From Spirochaetia bacterium (GTDB lineage: Bacteria; Spirochaetota; Spirochaetia; Treponematales; Treponemataceae): a stretch of DNA of 30,601 nucleotides. Below the pieces are notes generated by a model, which saw only the letters and a list, made by a program, of their open reading frames with translations, ran no database searches and was not told the origin of the DNA. The stretch covers positions 1-30,601 of the forward strand of contig CAAGIS010000147.1 of the NCBI GenBank assembly GCA_900769985.1. The letters run 5' to 3'. The position numbers and the translations under genes are program-made. The number at the start of each line of letters is the position of its first letter. The stretch's first letter is position 1. This document shows, one piece after another, positions 7,559 to 16,607 of the stretch.

Positions 7559-9371
7559 AAGGCAAAAGACCTTTTGTCTTTATGCTTTTGTTTCTATATT
7601 ACTCATTTTGTCTGCTGTGGTGTGTTCCGGCTGTCAGAGTTCAAAGCAGGAAACTGTTTCTGCTGCAGAAAACAGTATGGCGGCATTATACAGACCAGAA
7701 AAAGAAAATTCAGCTGAAAGTTCATCATCTAAAAATGAAAAAACTTCTTCGGCACAGAAAGAATCGCCTACAGAAATTAAAATTGATAAAAAAAACGTTT
7801 CGTATTTTTCTTCTATAGACCAGACTGTAATTTCAGAAATTGAAAAAGGCTCACCGCAATCAATAAGGACTGCAGTTTCAAGGTTAAGAAAAGCAACGAT
7901 TGACTACAGTGAAAACGAGCGCGTTTTATTTAACATTGCATCTTCTATAATGTCTTTAGTCTGGAAGTCAGAAAAACAGTTGCAGGACGTTCCTCCTGTT
8001 ACAGAAGAAAAATATCTTGGTATAATTTCTTCTGCAAAAATCGGAGTTTTTGAAAAGAATTCTGAAAGCAATGATTTTTTTCAGATTGTGCTGCCGTGCC
8101 TTGCTTTAATTTCTGACTCGGTAAGACAAGAGGATTTTCCGCAGATACAGGCTTCTTTGCAACAGGGATTAAAGATAAAACCGGATTCAGTTTTGTGTAA
8201 TTATCTTATGGGGCTTTTAAACAAAAGGCAGGAAAATTATGATTCTGCAATTTTGTTTTTTGACAAGGCAACTGAACAAAATTTTATCGTTTATGAAATT
8301 CTGCTTGAAAAAGCAAACTGCCTTATTCAGCTTAAAAAATATGAACAGGTTTCAAACATTCTTGACAAACTTGTAATCCAGTATCCGTCTGACATTAAGA
8401 TTTACAAGCTTTATGCAAATACAGCTTTTTTAATGAAAGATTTTGTTAAGGCAGAACAATATGCTTCTTTAGTTCTCCAGCAGAATCCATCTGACCTAGA
8501 ATTTGTTTTGTTCCGCGCAAAAATTTTTGTTGAAACTGGTGAATATTTAAAAGCTTCTTCGCTTCTTGATGTTTATTCCAAAATTTATCCTGATAACCGT
8601 GAATATCTTTTGCTCCGTTCAAAAATTCAACGTGAATGGAATAAAAACATAACTCTTGCAATTGCTACGATAGAAAGGGCTCTTTCTTTGTATCCAAAAG
8701 ACCTTGAGATAATTCTTTATGCTGCAGAACTTGCTTCTGTTTCAAACAGGAAAGTAAATAATAAAACAGGCGGTCAACTGGCAGCTGCCATCCTTCAGAT
8801 TGACGAAAAAAATGTCGATGCACTTTCAATAAGTGTACTGTCACTTTATAACGAAGAAAAATTTTTAGAAGCGTATTCCCTGAGCAAAAAAATTCTTGAA
8901 ATCAAGCCTCTTCCTCAAAATGCCGTGTCAATGCACATAAAAGTCTGCCTTGCGCTCAAGTATAATGACGAAGCATGGAAGTATGCTTTAACGCTTTACG
9001 AAAAAGACCAGAATGACCCGGAATTTATTAAAATTTATATTGAAGTAATGATAAAGACAGGCAGGACAGCAAATGCCTTGCGCCTTATAAATTCTATGTT
9101 AAATAATTCTCCTGCAGCCTCGATGAAAAGCTTTCTGTTTTATCAGCGCAGTTTTCTGCAGAACTCTGATACGGCTTCTCTTTCTGACTTGCGCTCAAGT
9201 CTGATTGCCAATCCTAGAAATTCCGATGCCCTTTTCAGAATGTACGAAATCTACTACAACCGCAAAGATTACCGTAAAGCCCAGTACTACCTTAAACAAG
9301 TAGTATCCCTCAACCCCAACGAAGAAAAATATATCCGCCTGAATTCCGAAATAGAACAACTGATAAAATAA
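7551..9371 (+). CDS. Large TPR lipoprotein
   Basis: A 606-residue protein with a lipoprotein signal ending at VVCSGC (C28), a Ser/Lys/Glu-rich linker (about 30-85) and then a long array of tetratricopeptide repeats to the C-terminus (for example YLMGLLNKRQENYDSAILFFDKA and LFRMYEIYYNRKDYRKAQYYLKQV). It should be a periplasmic scaffold tied to a membrane. The ATG at 7551 has GGAG at 7539-7542 and overlaps the end of the membrane-protein gene (ATGAATAA); a longer frame from a TTG at 7500 lies inside that gene and is rejected. Partners are not evident from sequence. Confidence 0.82.
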   Translation: MNKRQKTFCLYAFVSILLILSAVVCSGCQSSKQETVSAAENSMAALYRPEKENSAESSSSKNEKTSSAQKESPTEIKIDKKNVSYFSSIDQTVISEIEKGSPQSIRTAVSRLRKATIDYSENERVLFNIASSIMSLVWKSEKQLQDVPPVTEEKYLGIISSAKIGVFEKNSESNDFFQIVLPCLALISDSVRQEDFPQIQASLQQGLKIKPDSVLCNYLMGLLNKRQENYDSAILFFDKATEQNFIVYEILLEKANCLIQLKKYEQVSNILDKLVIQYPSDIKIYKLYANTAFLMKDFVKAEQYASLVLQQNPSDLEFVLFRAKIFVETGEYLKASSLLDVYSKIYPDNREYLLLRSKIQREWNKNITLAIATIERALSLYPKDLEIILYAAELASVSNRKVNNKTGGQLAAAILQIDEKNVDALSISVLSLYNEEKFLEAYSLSKKILEIKPLPQNAVSMHIKVCLALKYNDEAWKYALTLYEKDQNDPEFIKIYIEVMIKTGRTANALRLINSMLNNSPAASMKSFLFYQRSFLQNSDTASLSDLRSSLIANPRNSDALFRMYEIYYNRKDYRKAQYYLKQVVSLNPNEEKYIRLNSEIEQLIK

Positions 9372-9408
9372 CCCGCTCGCGCAACTTGCACATCGCGTCT
9401 GCTTCTTG

Positions 9409-9438
9409 TTGACCAATTCTTAACATCTATGATATTCT
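9409..9438 (+). promoter_or_regulatory. Promoter of yajC-secDF
   Basis: TTGACC (9409-9414), an 18-nt spacer and TATTCT (9433-9438) upstream of the yajC ribosome site AGGAAGG (9471-9477). The -10 region contains two copies of ATATTCTA. Confidence 0.6.
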
Positions 9439-9486
9439 ATTAAAATCTAATATTCTAATAAAAATATTTTAGGAAGGAAATTTATT

Positions 9487-9897
9487 ATGTCTTTTTCAAC
9501 TTTATTGCAAACTGCCGCAGCTTCTGGCGCAAGTCCTGCAGGTACGGGCGGTTCTCTTGTTTCTCTTGCACTCACTGTAGTAGCAATGATTGCTATTTTC
9601 TATTTTTTTCTTATTCGCCCTCAAAAAAAACAGGAAAATGAAACTAAAAAAATGCTTGCAGCCCTTAAAAAAGGCGACAAAATCGTTACTATCGGCGGAA
9701 TTTACGGCACAGTTTCTTCTGTAAAAGAAAATTCAGTTGTCGTAAAAGTTGATGACAATGCAAAAATTGAATTTACAAAATCTGCAATTTCTAAAGTTAT
9801 AAACGAAACTACAGAAAAAGCTGCAGAAACAAAAGAAGCAAAAGCTTCAAAAAAAGATAAAAATGAAGATTCAGAATCTTCAAAAGAAGAAAAATAA
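9487..9897 (+). CDS. yajC: Sec translocon accessory subunit YajC
   Basis: A 136-residue membrane protein with one transmembrane helix (about 25-45, ending in the YajC signature FFLIRPQKKQ), then KMLAALKKGDKIVTIGGIYGTV, the standard small cytoplasmic domain. The tail (about 100-136) is a Lys/Glu-rich, probably disordered extension longer than in E. coli. It partners SecD and SecF in the holotranslocon. The ATG follows AGGAAGG by 9 nt. It is first in an operon with secD 15 nt downstream. Confidence 0.95.
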   Translation: MSFSTLLQTAAASGASPAGTGGSLVSLALTVVAMIAIFYFFLIRPQKKQENETKKMLAALKKGDKIVTIGGIYGTVSSVKENSVVVKVDDNAKIEFTKSAISKVINETTEKAAETKEAKASKKDKNEDSESSKEEK

Positions 9898-9912
9898 CTT
9901 GGAGTTATAAAA

Positions 9913-11703
9913 ATGAGTAAAAGAAACCGTTTTCTTCTTATTCTTGTAGTTCTGGCTGTTTGTCTTTACTGTTTGTGGCCTTCAATCAACTGGTATTTTT
10001 GGACACCAAAAGAAGATCAGAAAATTGCACTTAGTCCTTTAGAAAAAATCAGGGATTATTCAATTGAACAGGCTGTAAAGTCAGTTAAGGATCTGGAACA
10101 GAAAGTAAAAGATGAACCAGATGCGCCTGTTCCTGCAGAATATGAATGGCTTATCAAAGATGCAAAAAAGAATTACAAAGCTTTTAAGCATGAAATTCCT
10201 GAAAAAATGACTGTGTCAGATTTAATGCGGGGATTTGGATTTGGATATAATGTTTCGACTGCTGAACAGAAAAAAAATGCGGCAATGTCAATTCACAATA
10301 AGCTTGTGTCTTTGTTCCAGGAACATTACCGCAACAAAATATTGAAAGACAAAAATTATTATACAAATTCCGTAAAGCTTGGACTTGACCTTGCAGGTGG
10401 CGTAAACGTAATTATCCGTGCGGATTTGGATGCCGCTATTGCTGCAAAAGGCGATGCGCTTAAGCCGGAGGAAGTTTCGTATTTTAAACAGCAGGCTATG
10501 GCAACTGCAATCGAAACTATTACAAGCCGTATTGACCGCTTTGGTTTGACAGAACCTGTAATCCGCCAGCAGGGTGAAGACAGAATATATCTTGAAATCC
10601 CGGGCGAAGGTCAGAATGATTCAATCAATGCGATTATTCAGGGAAAAGGAATGTTGAATTTCCGCCTTGTTGATGATGACGCAACACAGGCTTTCTATCA
10701 GTATTATCAGGCTCATCTGTCTGATACTTTTGATGAAAACGGAAAGTTGACAGATTCTTCAATTATTCCTGAAGACTGCGAAGTCCTTGGTTATTACATA
10801 AAAGATTCTTACGGTCTTGATGAGTTCTATCAGTATCTCGTTGTAAAAAAAGAAATTGCCCTTGACGGAAGTCACATTCAGAATGTAATGATTTCTAAAG
10901 ACAGAATGGGTAATACAGGTGTAGATTTGACGCTTGACGTTAAAGGCGGAACTATTTTTGCTGATGTAACTGCAAAAAACGTTAAAAAACGTCTTGCAAT
11001 TGTAAGCGACAATAAAATCAAGTCGGCTCCTACAATTAAAACTGCTATCGCAGGTGGACAGGTTCGCGTAGACGGTTTTGGTCTTGAAGAAGCCCAGAAC
11101 CTTCAGAAAGTTCTTGAAACTGCAGCGCTGGACGTTCCGCTTGAAATTGAAAGCCAGCAGACTGTCGGCGCTTCTCTTGGTGCTCTTTCTATCGAACAGG
11201 GGAAAAATGCCCTGATTATCGGTCTTGCCCTGATTATGATATTCATGCTCATTTACTATAAGGGAGCAGGAATTAATGCTGTCGTTGCACAGATTCTTAA
11301 CCTTTATATTCTGTTTTCTGTATTGTCAGCATTCAATTTGACGTTAACTCTTCCTAGTATTGCCGGTATGGTTTTGACAATCGGTATGGCAGTCGATGCA
11401 AACGTAATTATCTTTGAACGCATTAAAGAAGAAATACGGCTTGGCAAGGGAAGAAAAGCTGCCATTGAAGCAGGTTTTGACGGTGCTTTCTGGGCTATTA
11501 TGGACTCTAACATTACGACATTTATTGCTGCAATGTTCCTTTCTATACTTGGTACAGGTTCAATTCAGGGATTTGCCGTGAGTCTTGCAATCGGTGTTTT
11601 GTCGTCTGTATTTACAGCTTTGTTTGTATCGCGCCTTATGTTTGACTTTGGAACTGACGTAAGAAAAAAAGATAAAATCAGCATCAGCTGGAGGATAAAG
11701 TAA
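9913..11703 (+). CDS. secD: Protein translocase subunit SecD
   Basis: A 596-residue RND-type membrane protein that, with SecF, uses the proton or sodium gradient to pull proteins through SecYEG. It has an N-terminal helix (about 6-28), a large periplasmic domain with the P1 motif GLDLAGGVNVIIRADL and the IDRFGLTEPVIRQQGEDRIYLEIPG segment, and five C-terminal helices from about 430 (IGLALIMIFMLIYY) with the conserved GMAVDANVIIFERIKEE. GGAG at 9901-9904 precedes the ATG. Its TAA is immediately followed by the secF ATG. The stretch between the first helix and the P1 motif is long (about 100 residues) and rich in charged residues. Confidence 0.97.
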   Translation: MSKRNRFLLILVVLAVCLYCLWPSINWYFWTPKEDQKIALSPLEKIRDYSIEQAVKSVKDLEQKVKDEPDAPVPAEYEWLIKDAKKNYKAFKHEIPEKMTVSDLMRGFGFGYNVSTAEQKKNAAMSIHNKLVSLFQEHYRNKILKDKNYYTNSVKLGLDLAGGVNVIIRADLDAAIAAKGDALKPEEVSYFKQQAMATAIETITSRIDRFGLTEPVIRQQGEDRIYLEIPGEGQNDSINAIIQGKGMLNFRLVDDDATQAFYQYYQAHLSDTFDENGKLTDSSIIPEDCEVLGYYIKDSYGLDEFYQYLVVKKEIALDGSHIQNVMISKDRMGNTGVDLTLDVKGGTIFADVTAKNVKKRLAIVSDNKIKSAPTIKTAIAGGQVRVDGFGLEEAQNLQKVLETAALDVPLEIESQQTVGASLGALSIEQGKNALIIGLALIMIFMLIYYKGAGINAVVAQILNLYILFSVLSAFNLTLTLPSIAGMVLTIGMAVDANVIIFERIKEEIRLGKGRKAAIEAGFDGAFWAIMDSNITTFIAAMFLSILGTGSIQGFAVSLAIGVLSSVFTALFVSRLMFDFGTDVRKKDKISISWRIK

Positions 11704-12624
11704 ATGAAAAAGAGAATTCAATTTAGTAAGGCTTTTCTTCCTTGTGCAATTTTAAGCTTTATTGTTCTTGTTATCGGAGTTATAAGTATTGCAACACGCG
11801 GAATCAATTTTAGCATTGATTTTAAACCAGGTTACATTGAAGAAGTCCAGATATCTTCTAAGCCTGATGTAGAAGAAGTTCGTTCTGTTTTGTCAGGAAT
11901 TTCCGGCATTGCAGTAAAGGAAGTCGGTTCTGACAAAAATTCTGCATATCAGATTAGAATCGGAGCAGATGAGCAGGATTCAGAAGTTCTTGAAACTATA
12001 AATGCTGCTTTGTACAATAAATATTCAGAAAGTTCAATAACAGTTTTAAAGACAGATTTTATCGGTTCAAAACGTTCTGGTTTACTTGCTTTCCAGTCTG
12101 TTCTGCTTCTTTTGGGAACGATGATTTGTATCTGGATTTATGCTTCTATCAGATTCCGCTGGGATTTTGCTCTTGGTGCAATCATTGCGCTTATTCATGA
12201 TGCGCTTATGATGTTTGCGTTTCTTGCAATTTTTCAGGTTGAATTCAGTACGACTTCGATAGCTGCTGTCCTTACAATAATCGGTTATTCGATTAATGAT
12301 ACTGTTGTTATTCTTGACCGCGTACGTCAGAACATTCAGCGGCTTGAAGTCAAGACGTTTAAGGAAGTTATGGATCAGTCTCTGTCTGATACGTTGAGCC
12401 GTTCACTTATTACGACACTTACTACTATGTTTGTAGTTCTTTCACTGTTCATATTTACGACAGGTTCAATTCATGATTTTGCATGGGCTTTGATTGTCGG
12501 TCTTATAAGCGGATGTTATTCATCATTGTTTATTTCAAGCGGGTTCATTACATTTGTCCGCAGAAAATGGCAACCATCTTTTGGTCTTCATGCATTTTCT
12601 CCGCGTGAACCGAAAGCTCAGTAA
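11704..12624 (+). CDS. secF: Protein translocase subunit SecF
   Basis: A 306-residue partner of SecD with six membrane helices. It shows NFSIDFKPGYIEEVQ at the first periplasmic loop, and GYSINDTVVILDRVRQN with SDTLSRSLITTLTT in the C-terminal RND half, both standard SecF motifs. The ATG abuts the secD stop, and its ribosome site GGAGG (11690-11694) lies inside the end of secD, so translation is coupled. A terminator follows. Confidence 0.97.
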   Translation: MKKRIQFSKAFLPCAILSFIVLVIGVISIATRGINFSIDFKPGYIEEVQISSKPDVEEVRSVLSGISGIAVKEVGSDKNSAYQIRIGADEQDSEVLETINAALYNKYSESSITVLKTDFIGSKRSGLLAFQSVLLLLGTMICIWIYASIRFRWDFALGAIIALIHDALMMFAFLAIFQVEFSTTSIAAVLTIIGYSINDTVVILDRVRQNIQRLEVKTFKEVMDQSLSDTLSRSLITTLTTMFVVLSLFIFTTGSIHDFAWALIVGLISGCYSSLFISSGFITFVRRKWQPSFGLHAFSPREPKAQ

Positions 12625-12646
12625 CAGCAATATTTTTTGTTGAATT

Positions 12647-12697
12647 AAAGCATACTGTATTGGTTGATTTTCAATTGAATGCAGTATGCTTTTTTTT
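12647..12697 (+). terminator. Rho-independent terminator of yajC-secDF
   Basis: A 15-bp stem with one G-U pair (12647-12661 with 12678-12692, core GCATACTG/CAGTATGC) is followed by eight T residues (12690-12697). It separates secF from ispH. Confidence 0.9.
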
Positions 12698-12704
12698 GAT
12701 AAAA

Positions 12705-12713
12705 TGATATAAA
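12705..12713 (+). promoter_or_regulatory. Extended -10 promoter of ispH
   Basis: TGATATAAA at 12705-12713 fits the extended -10 form TG-N-TATAAT with one mismatch; no good -35 is seen. Transcription would begin close to the A of the ispH ATG at 12720, so the mRNA is predicted to be leaderless. Confidence 0.5.
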
Positions 12714-12719
12714 TGTTTT

Positions 12720-13571
12720 ATGAATGTCATAAAAGCAGATACTTTAGGATATTGTATGGGGGTGCGCCGCGCAATAGAAAGTGCAGAAGTTGCCCTCAGG
12801 GAATACAAAGATAAAAAAGTCTATTCTTTAGGACCTTTGATTCATAATCAGACTGCCCTTGAGGAACTTGAAAAAAAAGGTCTTAACATTCTTGATGAAA
12901 ACCAGATTGATAAAACAGATTCTGACTGTGTTGTAATTATAAGGGCGCATGGTGTCAGCCTCGGCATAAAAGAAAAACTTAATGCAAGAAAAGTTGTTTT
13001 GATAGATTCTACCTGTCCTCGCGTAACTGTAAGCCAGAACCGTGTCGCAGAGTTTTCTGAAAAAGGCTATGCGATAATTCTTGCAGGTGATAAAGGTCAT
13101 GCTGAAGTTGAAGGAATCAAAGGCTGTGCAAAAGGGGACGTTTACTGCATTGAGGATTTAAAAGAAGCAGAGACTGTGTTTAGCAAGACTTTTGACAAAA
13201 AGTCCCTTCTTTTGTGCCAGACGACTTTCAGTTCAATTGAATTTGAAAAAATATCTGAATATCTAAAACAGAAAATTCCGCAGCTTGAAATAATCAATAC
13301 AATCTGTCCTGCGACAAAAAAAAGACAGGATGCACTCGAAAAACTTTGTATGACTGTCGACGGCATTATAGTTGTCGGCGGAAAAAAATCTGCAAATACG
13401 ATAAGGCTTTATCAGAAAGCTGCTTCTTTTGTAAAAAATGCCGTCCATATCGAAAAACCGTCCGAAATACCTGATTTTTTTAAAAATCTTGAGACTGTCG
13501 GGGTAACCGCAGGGGCAAGTACGCCTGACAATGTCATAGAAGAAGTTATCAGGGCTTTGTATTGTAATTAG
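12720..13571 (+). CDS. ispH: 4-hydroxy-3-methylbut-2-enyl diphosphate reductase IspH
   Basis: A 283-residue iron-sulfur enzyme that makes IPP and DMAPP in the last step of the MEP isoprenoid pathway. The three cluster ligands are visible: C12 (GYCMGVRRAIE), C99 (STCPRV) and C196 (TICPATKKRQ). Substrate-binding histidines H42 (HNQTALEEL), H77 (RAHGVS) and H127 (GHAEVEG) are present, as is TAGASTPD near the end. Length is normal for the minimal form. The ATG has no Shine-Dalgarno; a -10 element ends 6 nt before it. It supplies precursors for undecaprenyl phosphate and is followed closely by ndk. Confidence 0.96.
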   Translation: MNVIKADTLGYCMGVRRAIESAEVALREYKDKKVYSLGPLIHNQTALEELEKKGLNILDENQIDKTDSDCVVIIRAHGVSLGIKEKLNARKVVLIDSTCPRVTVSQNRVAEFSEKGYAIILAGDKGHAEVEGIKGCAKGDVYCIEDLKEAETVFSKTFDKKSLLLCQTTFSSIEFEKISEYLKQKIPQLEIINTICPATKKRQDALEKLCMTVDGIIVVGGKKSANTIRLYQKAASFVKNAVHIEKPSEIPDFFKNLETVGVTAGASTPDNVIEEVIRALYCN

Positions 13572-13590
13572 ATTGATTTTCCTATATAAT
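13562..13590 (+). promoter_or_regulatory. Promoter of ndk
   Basis: TTGTAA (13562-13567), a 17-nt spacer and a perfect TATAAT (13585-13590). The -35 lies in the last codons of ispH. The start point would be at about 13597, only 0-3 nt before the ndk ATG at 13600. Confidence 0.65.
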
Positions 13591-13599
13591 GATTTAACT

Positions 13600-14046
13600 A
13601 TGGAAACACGTTGTTTTAGTATGTTAAAACCGGGCGTATTGAACCGGAGAATTGTTGGTGAGGTGATAAGTCGCCTCGAAAAAAAAGGATTAAAGTTAAT
13701 CGGTTTAAAAATGATGAACATTTCAAACGAGCTTGCAGGAATGCACTATGCCGAACATAAGGAAAAACCTTTTTTTCCTGAACTGGCAGAGTACATTACT
13801 TCTGCTCCTGTAGTTGCAATGGTCTGGCAGGGTGATGACTGCGTTTCATTGGTAAGAAAGCTCTGTGGAGCAACAAAACCTTCAGAAGCTGCACCGGGAA
13901 CTATCCGCGGAGATTTTTGTCTTCATACATCTCATAACATTATTCATGCATCTGACAGTGATGAAAGCGCAGAACGTGAAATCAGTCTTTTTTTTAAGGA
14001 AGACGAACTGTTTGACTGGGCAGAAACAAATTCCTGCTGGCTGTAA
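13600..14046 (+). CDS. ndk: Nucleoside diphosphate kinase
   Basis: A 148-residue enzyme that balances NTP pools by phosphate transfer through a histidine. It shows CFSMLKPGVL with K10, the MHYAEHKEKPFF segment, GATKPSEAAPGTIRGDF, and the catalytic H116 in HNIIHASDS. The frame extends upstream to a TTG at 13573, but NDKs begin right at this motif and TATAAT sits within that extension, so the ATG at 13600 is chosen. No Shine-Dalgarno is present; a nearly leaderless mRNA is predicted. gpsA starts 22 nt downstream. Confidence 0.96.
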   Translation: METRCFSMLKPGVLNRRIVGEVISRLEKKGLKLIGLKMMNISNELAGMHYAEHKEKPFFPELAEYITSAPVVAMVWQGDDCVSLVRKLCGATKPSEAAPGTIRGDFCLHTSHNIIHASDSDESAEREISLFFKEDELFDWAETNSCWL

Positions 14047-14068
14047 AATATAAAGGGAGGCCTTGTAA

Positions 14069-15136
14069 ATGAACGTAAAATCTGTCGGAGTAATCGGAGC
14101 TGGTGCATGGGGAACTGGATTTGCACAGGCATTGGGCAGGGGAGGTCATAAAGTAACTTTGTGGGCTCTCGAACCAGAGGTTGTAGATTCAATCAATAAT
14201 GAGCACGAGAATAAAAAATTTCTTCCGGGTTTTAAACTGTCTGAAAATCTAACCTGTTCTTCTAATCTTGAAAACGTTGCTTCTGACAAAGATTTTTTGA
14301 TTTTTGCAAGTCCTTCGCTTTATTTGGCTTCAACTGTTAAAAAATTAATTACGATTCCAAGCATTGCAGACGGCGAAACTTACATTGGAGTTTTAACTAA
14401 AGGTTTTGTTCCATCAAAAAAAGGTCCAAAACTTTGTCTTGAAACTATTGAAAATGTGTTACCTGGAATTTATAAAGGTAATACCGTATATATTTCAGGA
14501 CCAAGTCATGCAGAAGAAGTAGCAATGGGAAAATTAACAGGTCTTATTGCTGCTTCAGAAAATCCAAAAAATACGATTATATTTAGGGAACTTATGAAAG
14601 TTCCGGGACTCCTTGCTTATTCTAGTCTTGATGTCGTTGGAGTTCAGATTTGCGCTGCCGTAAAAAATGTTATTGCAGTTGTTTACGGTTGCTGCGATGC
14701 AATTTCTGAGACTTCTGATACATTCGGTGATAATTCAGAAAGCTTGCTTCTTGCAGCCGGGCTTAATGAAATTCAGCAGTTTGGTTTTGCAATGGGCGCA
14801 ACTCATGCAGAGACTTTTACTTCTATTGCCGGTGTCGGAGATTTGGATGTTACCTGTAAAAGTAAATATGGCCGAAACCGCCGTTTTGGTCAGGATATTA
14901 TAAAAAACAACATTCTTGCAAAATTCAAAAATCTTGATGATTTAATTGAACATATCAATGAAATCGGCTATTTGCCGGAAGGCGCCGTTGCCTGTAAATA
15001 TGTTCATGAAATTTCAGAGAGGCTTAACTTAAAACTTGTGATTTGCGATGGTTTATATAGAATTTTAAATCGTGAAATTGAACCTGAGGATTTTCTGCGC
15101 CAGCTTTTGCGCTTAAAAAAAAGGGTAAAAAAATAA
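14069..15136 (+). CDS. gpsA: NAD(P)-dependent glycerol-3-phosphate dehydrogenase
   Basis: A 355-residue cytoplasmic enzyme that reduces dihydroxyacetone phosphate to sn-glycerol-3-phosphate for phospholipid synthesis. It has an N-terminal Rossmann motif GVIGAGAWGT (7-16), the conserved LTKGF with K111, SGPSHAEEV (143-151), the catalytic K199 in AAVKNVIAV, and the C-terminal GVGDLDVTC and GRNRRFG. Length is normal to slightly long. GGGAGG lies 9 nt upstream of the ATG. It is likely co-transcribed with ndk and with ffh 42 nt downstream. Confidence 0.96.
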   Translation: MNVKSVGVIGAGAWGTGFAQALGRGGHKVTLWALEPEVVDSINNEHENKKFLPGFKLSENLTCSSNLENVASDKDFLIFASPSLYLASTVKKLITIPSIADGETYIGVLTKGFVPSKKGPKLCLETIENVLPGIYKGNTVYISGPSHAEEVAMGKLTGLIAASENPKNTIIFRELMKVPGLLAYSSLDVVGVQICAAVKNVIAVVYGCCDAISETSDTFGDNSESLLLAAGLNEIQQFGFAMGATHAETFTSIAGVGDLDVTCKSKYGRNRRFGQDIIKNNILAKFKNLDDLIEHINEIGYLPEGAVACKYVHEISERLNLKLVICDGLYRILNREIEPEDFLRQLLRLKKRVKK

Positions 15137-15178
15137 GAGAAATTTTATATTCTGCTATTGATTTTATAGAGGTGAACA

Positions 15179-16561
15179 ATGCTTGAAAAATTAACTGATA
15201 CTTTTAGTAATATTATCCGTACAGTCAGTGGAAAATCTACGATTACAGAAAAAAATATCGAAGACACTGTTGAACAGATTAAAATGGCTTTGCTTGAAGC
15301 TGATGTTAATCTTCGCGTTGTAAGGCGATTTGTAAATTCTACAATAGAAGAAGCTAAAGGAGAAAAAGTTTTAAAAGCTGTTGATCCGGGACAACAGTTT
15401 GTAAAAATCATTTATGACAAAATTGTTTCAATGCTCGGAGATTCAAAAACAGACTTGAACTTAAAAGGTCCTGATACACAGTCAGTTGTACTGATGCTTG
15501 GTTTGCAGGGTTCAGGTAAAACGACTGCAAGCCACAAACTTGCCGCAAAATTAAAAAAGGATGGAAGGCGTCCGCTTCTTGTTGCCTGCGACCTTGTTCG
15601 TCCTGCGGCAATTGAGCAGTTGTGTGTTTTAGGTCAGAAAATTGATGTTCCTGTTTACAAAGAAGATACAAAAGATGCCGTAAAAGTTGCTGTAAATTCG
15701 ATTGGTTATGCAAAGAAAAATGGTTATGACGTAATAATTCTTGATACTGCAGGACGGCTTCAGATTGATGATGCAATGATGGCAGAACTTGTAAACATAA
15801 AAAACGCTGTAAAACCTGATGAAGTTCTCCTTGTTGCAGATTCAATGACAGGTCAGAATGCTGTTGACATTGCAAAGACTTTTGACGAGCAGCTTGGTGT
15901 TTCAGGTGTTATTCTTACAAAGTTTGATTCTGATGCGCGTGGCGGTGCTGCTCTGTCTTTAAAGACGATTACGGGCAAACCTGTTTTATTTATCGGAACA
16001 GGTGAAAAAACTGATGACTTTGAAGTGTTCCACCCGGAACGAATTGCAAGCCGTATTCTCGGAATGGGTGACATTGTTTCTCTTGTAGAAAAAGCGCAGG
16101 CACAGGTAGATATTGAAGATGCCAAAAGGCTTGAAGCTAAGATGGCGCGCAATGAGTTTACCCTCGATGACATGCTTGCTCAGTTTCAGCAGGTTAAAAA
16201 AATGGGTTCGATTCAGTCATTGATGGAAATGATGCCTGGTATGGCATCTGCAATGCAGGGACGCGATATTGACACAAGCGGAATGAAACGTCAGGAAGCT
16301 ATCATTCAGTCGATGACAAAAAAAGAAAGGGCAAACCACCTTATTATAGGTCCGAGCCGCAGAAAACGGATTGCTAAAGGTTCTGGAACTACGGTTGCCG
16401 AAGTAAATAAACTTATCAAGCAGTTTGAAAAGACAAAGCTTGCTATGAAAAAAATTACGCGCAATAAAGGAATGCAGGCAAAACTGATGAGCCAGCTTGC
16501 AGGCGGAAACCTTAACGGAATGGGCGATTTGTCAAGTCTTGCCGGAAAGTTTAAATTTTAA
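15179..16561 (+). CDS. ffh: Signal recognition particle protein Ffh
   Basis: A 460-residue SRP GTPase that binds signal sequences and SRP RNA and docks on FtsY. It has an N-domain (1-95), a G-domain with GLQGSGKTT (108-116), DTAGR (189-193) and TKFD (247-250), and a methionine-rich M-domain (about 300-460) with the RNA-binding SRRKRIAKGSG motif and many Met residues. AGAGGTGA precedes the ATG by 5 nt. No candidate for the small SRP RNA is seen in the window. There is no clear terminator before the converging gene. Confidence 0.97.
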   Translation: MLEKLTDTFSNIIRTVSGKSTITEKNIEDTVEQIKMALLEADVNLRVVRRFVNSTIEEAKGEKVLKAVDPGQQFVKIIYDKIVSMLGDSKTDLNLKGPDTQSVVLMLGLQGSGKTTASHKLAAKLKKDGRRPLLVACDLVRPAAIEQLCVLGQKIDVPVYKEDTKDAVKVAVNSIGYAKKNGYDVIILDTAGRLQIDDAMMAELVNIKNAVKPDEVLLVADSMTGQNAVDIAKTFDEQLGVSGVILTKFDSDARGGAALSLKTITGKPVLFIGTGEKTDDFEVFHPERIASRILGMGDIVSLVEKAQAQVDIEDAKRLEAKMARNEFTLDDMLAQFQQVKKMGSIQSLMEMMPGMASAMQGRDIDTSGMKRQEAIIQSMTKKERANHLIIGPSRRKRIAKGSGTTVAEVNKLIKQFEKTKLAMKKITRNKGMQAKLMSQLAGGNLNGMGDLSSLAGKFKF

Positions 16562-16607
16562 AACGGCAAATCTAAGTTCTATAAAATTTAAGTTCAATAA
16601 GTTAATG

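Noticed and set aside
9372..9408. Possible relic of the repeat family (CGCTCGCGC) before yajC
   Set aside because: Only nine bases match the GCGCGAGCG of unit A1, and neither the hairpin nor TTGAAATTTAC is present.
13263..13721. 152-codon minus-strand frame spanning the ispH/ndk junction
   Set aside because: It overlaps the conserved parts of two certain genes and carries no ribosome site or family signature.
15408..15875. 155-codon minus-strand frame inside ffh
   Set aside because: Shadow of ffh: Gln/Leu/His-rich composition typical of the antisense frame, no ribosome site, and it overlaps conserved GTPase motifs.
16539..16569. TTGCCG/CGGCAA hairpin at the end of ffh as a terminator
   Set aside because: The stem is only six bp with a 19-nt loop and no T-tract follows, so it does not look like an intrinsic terminator.
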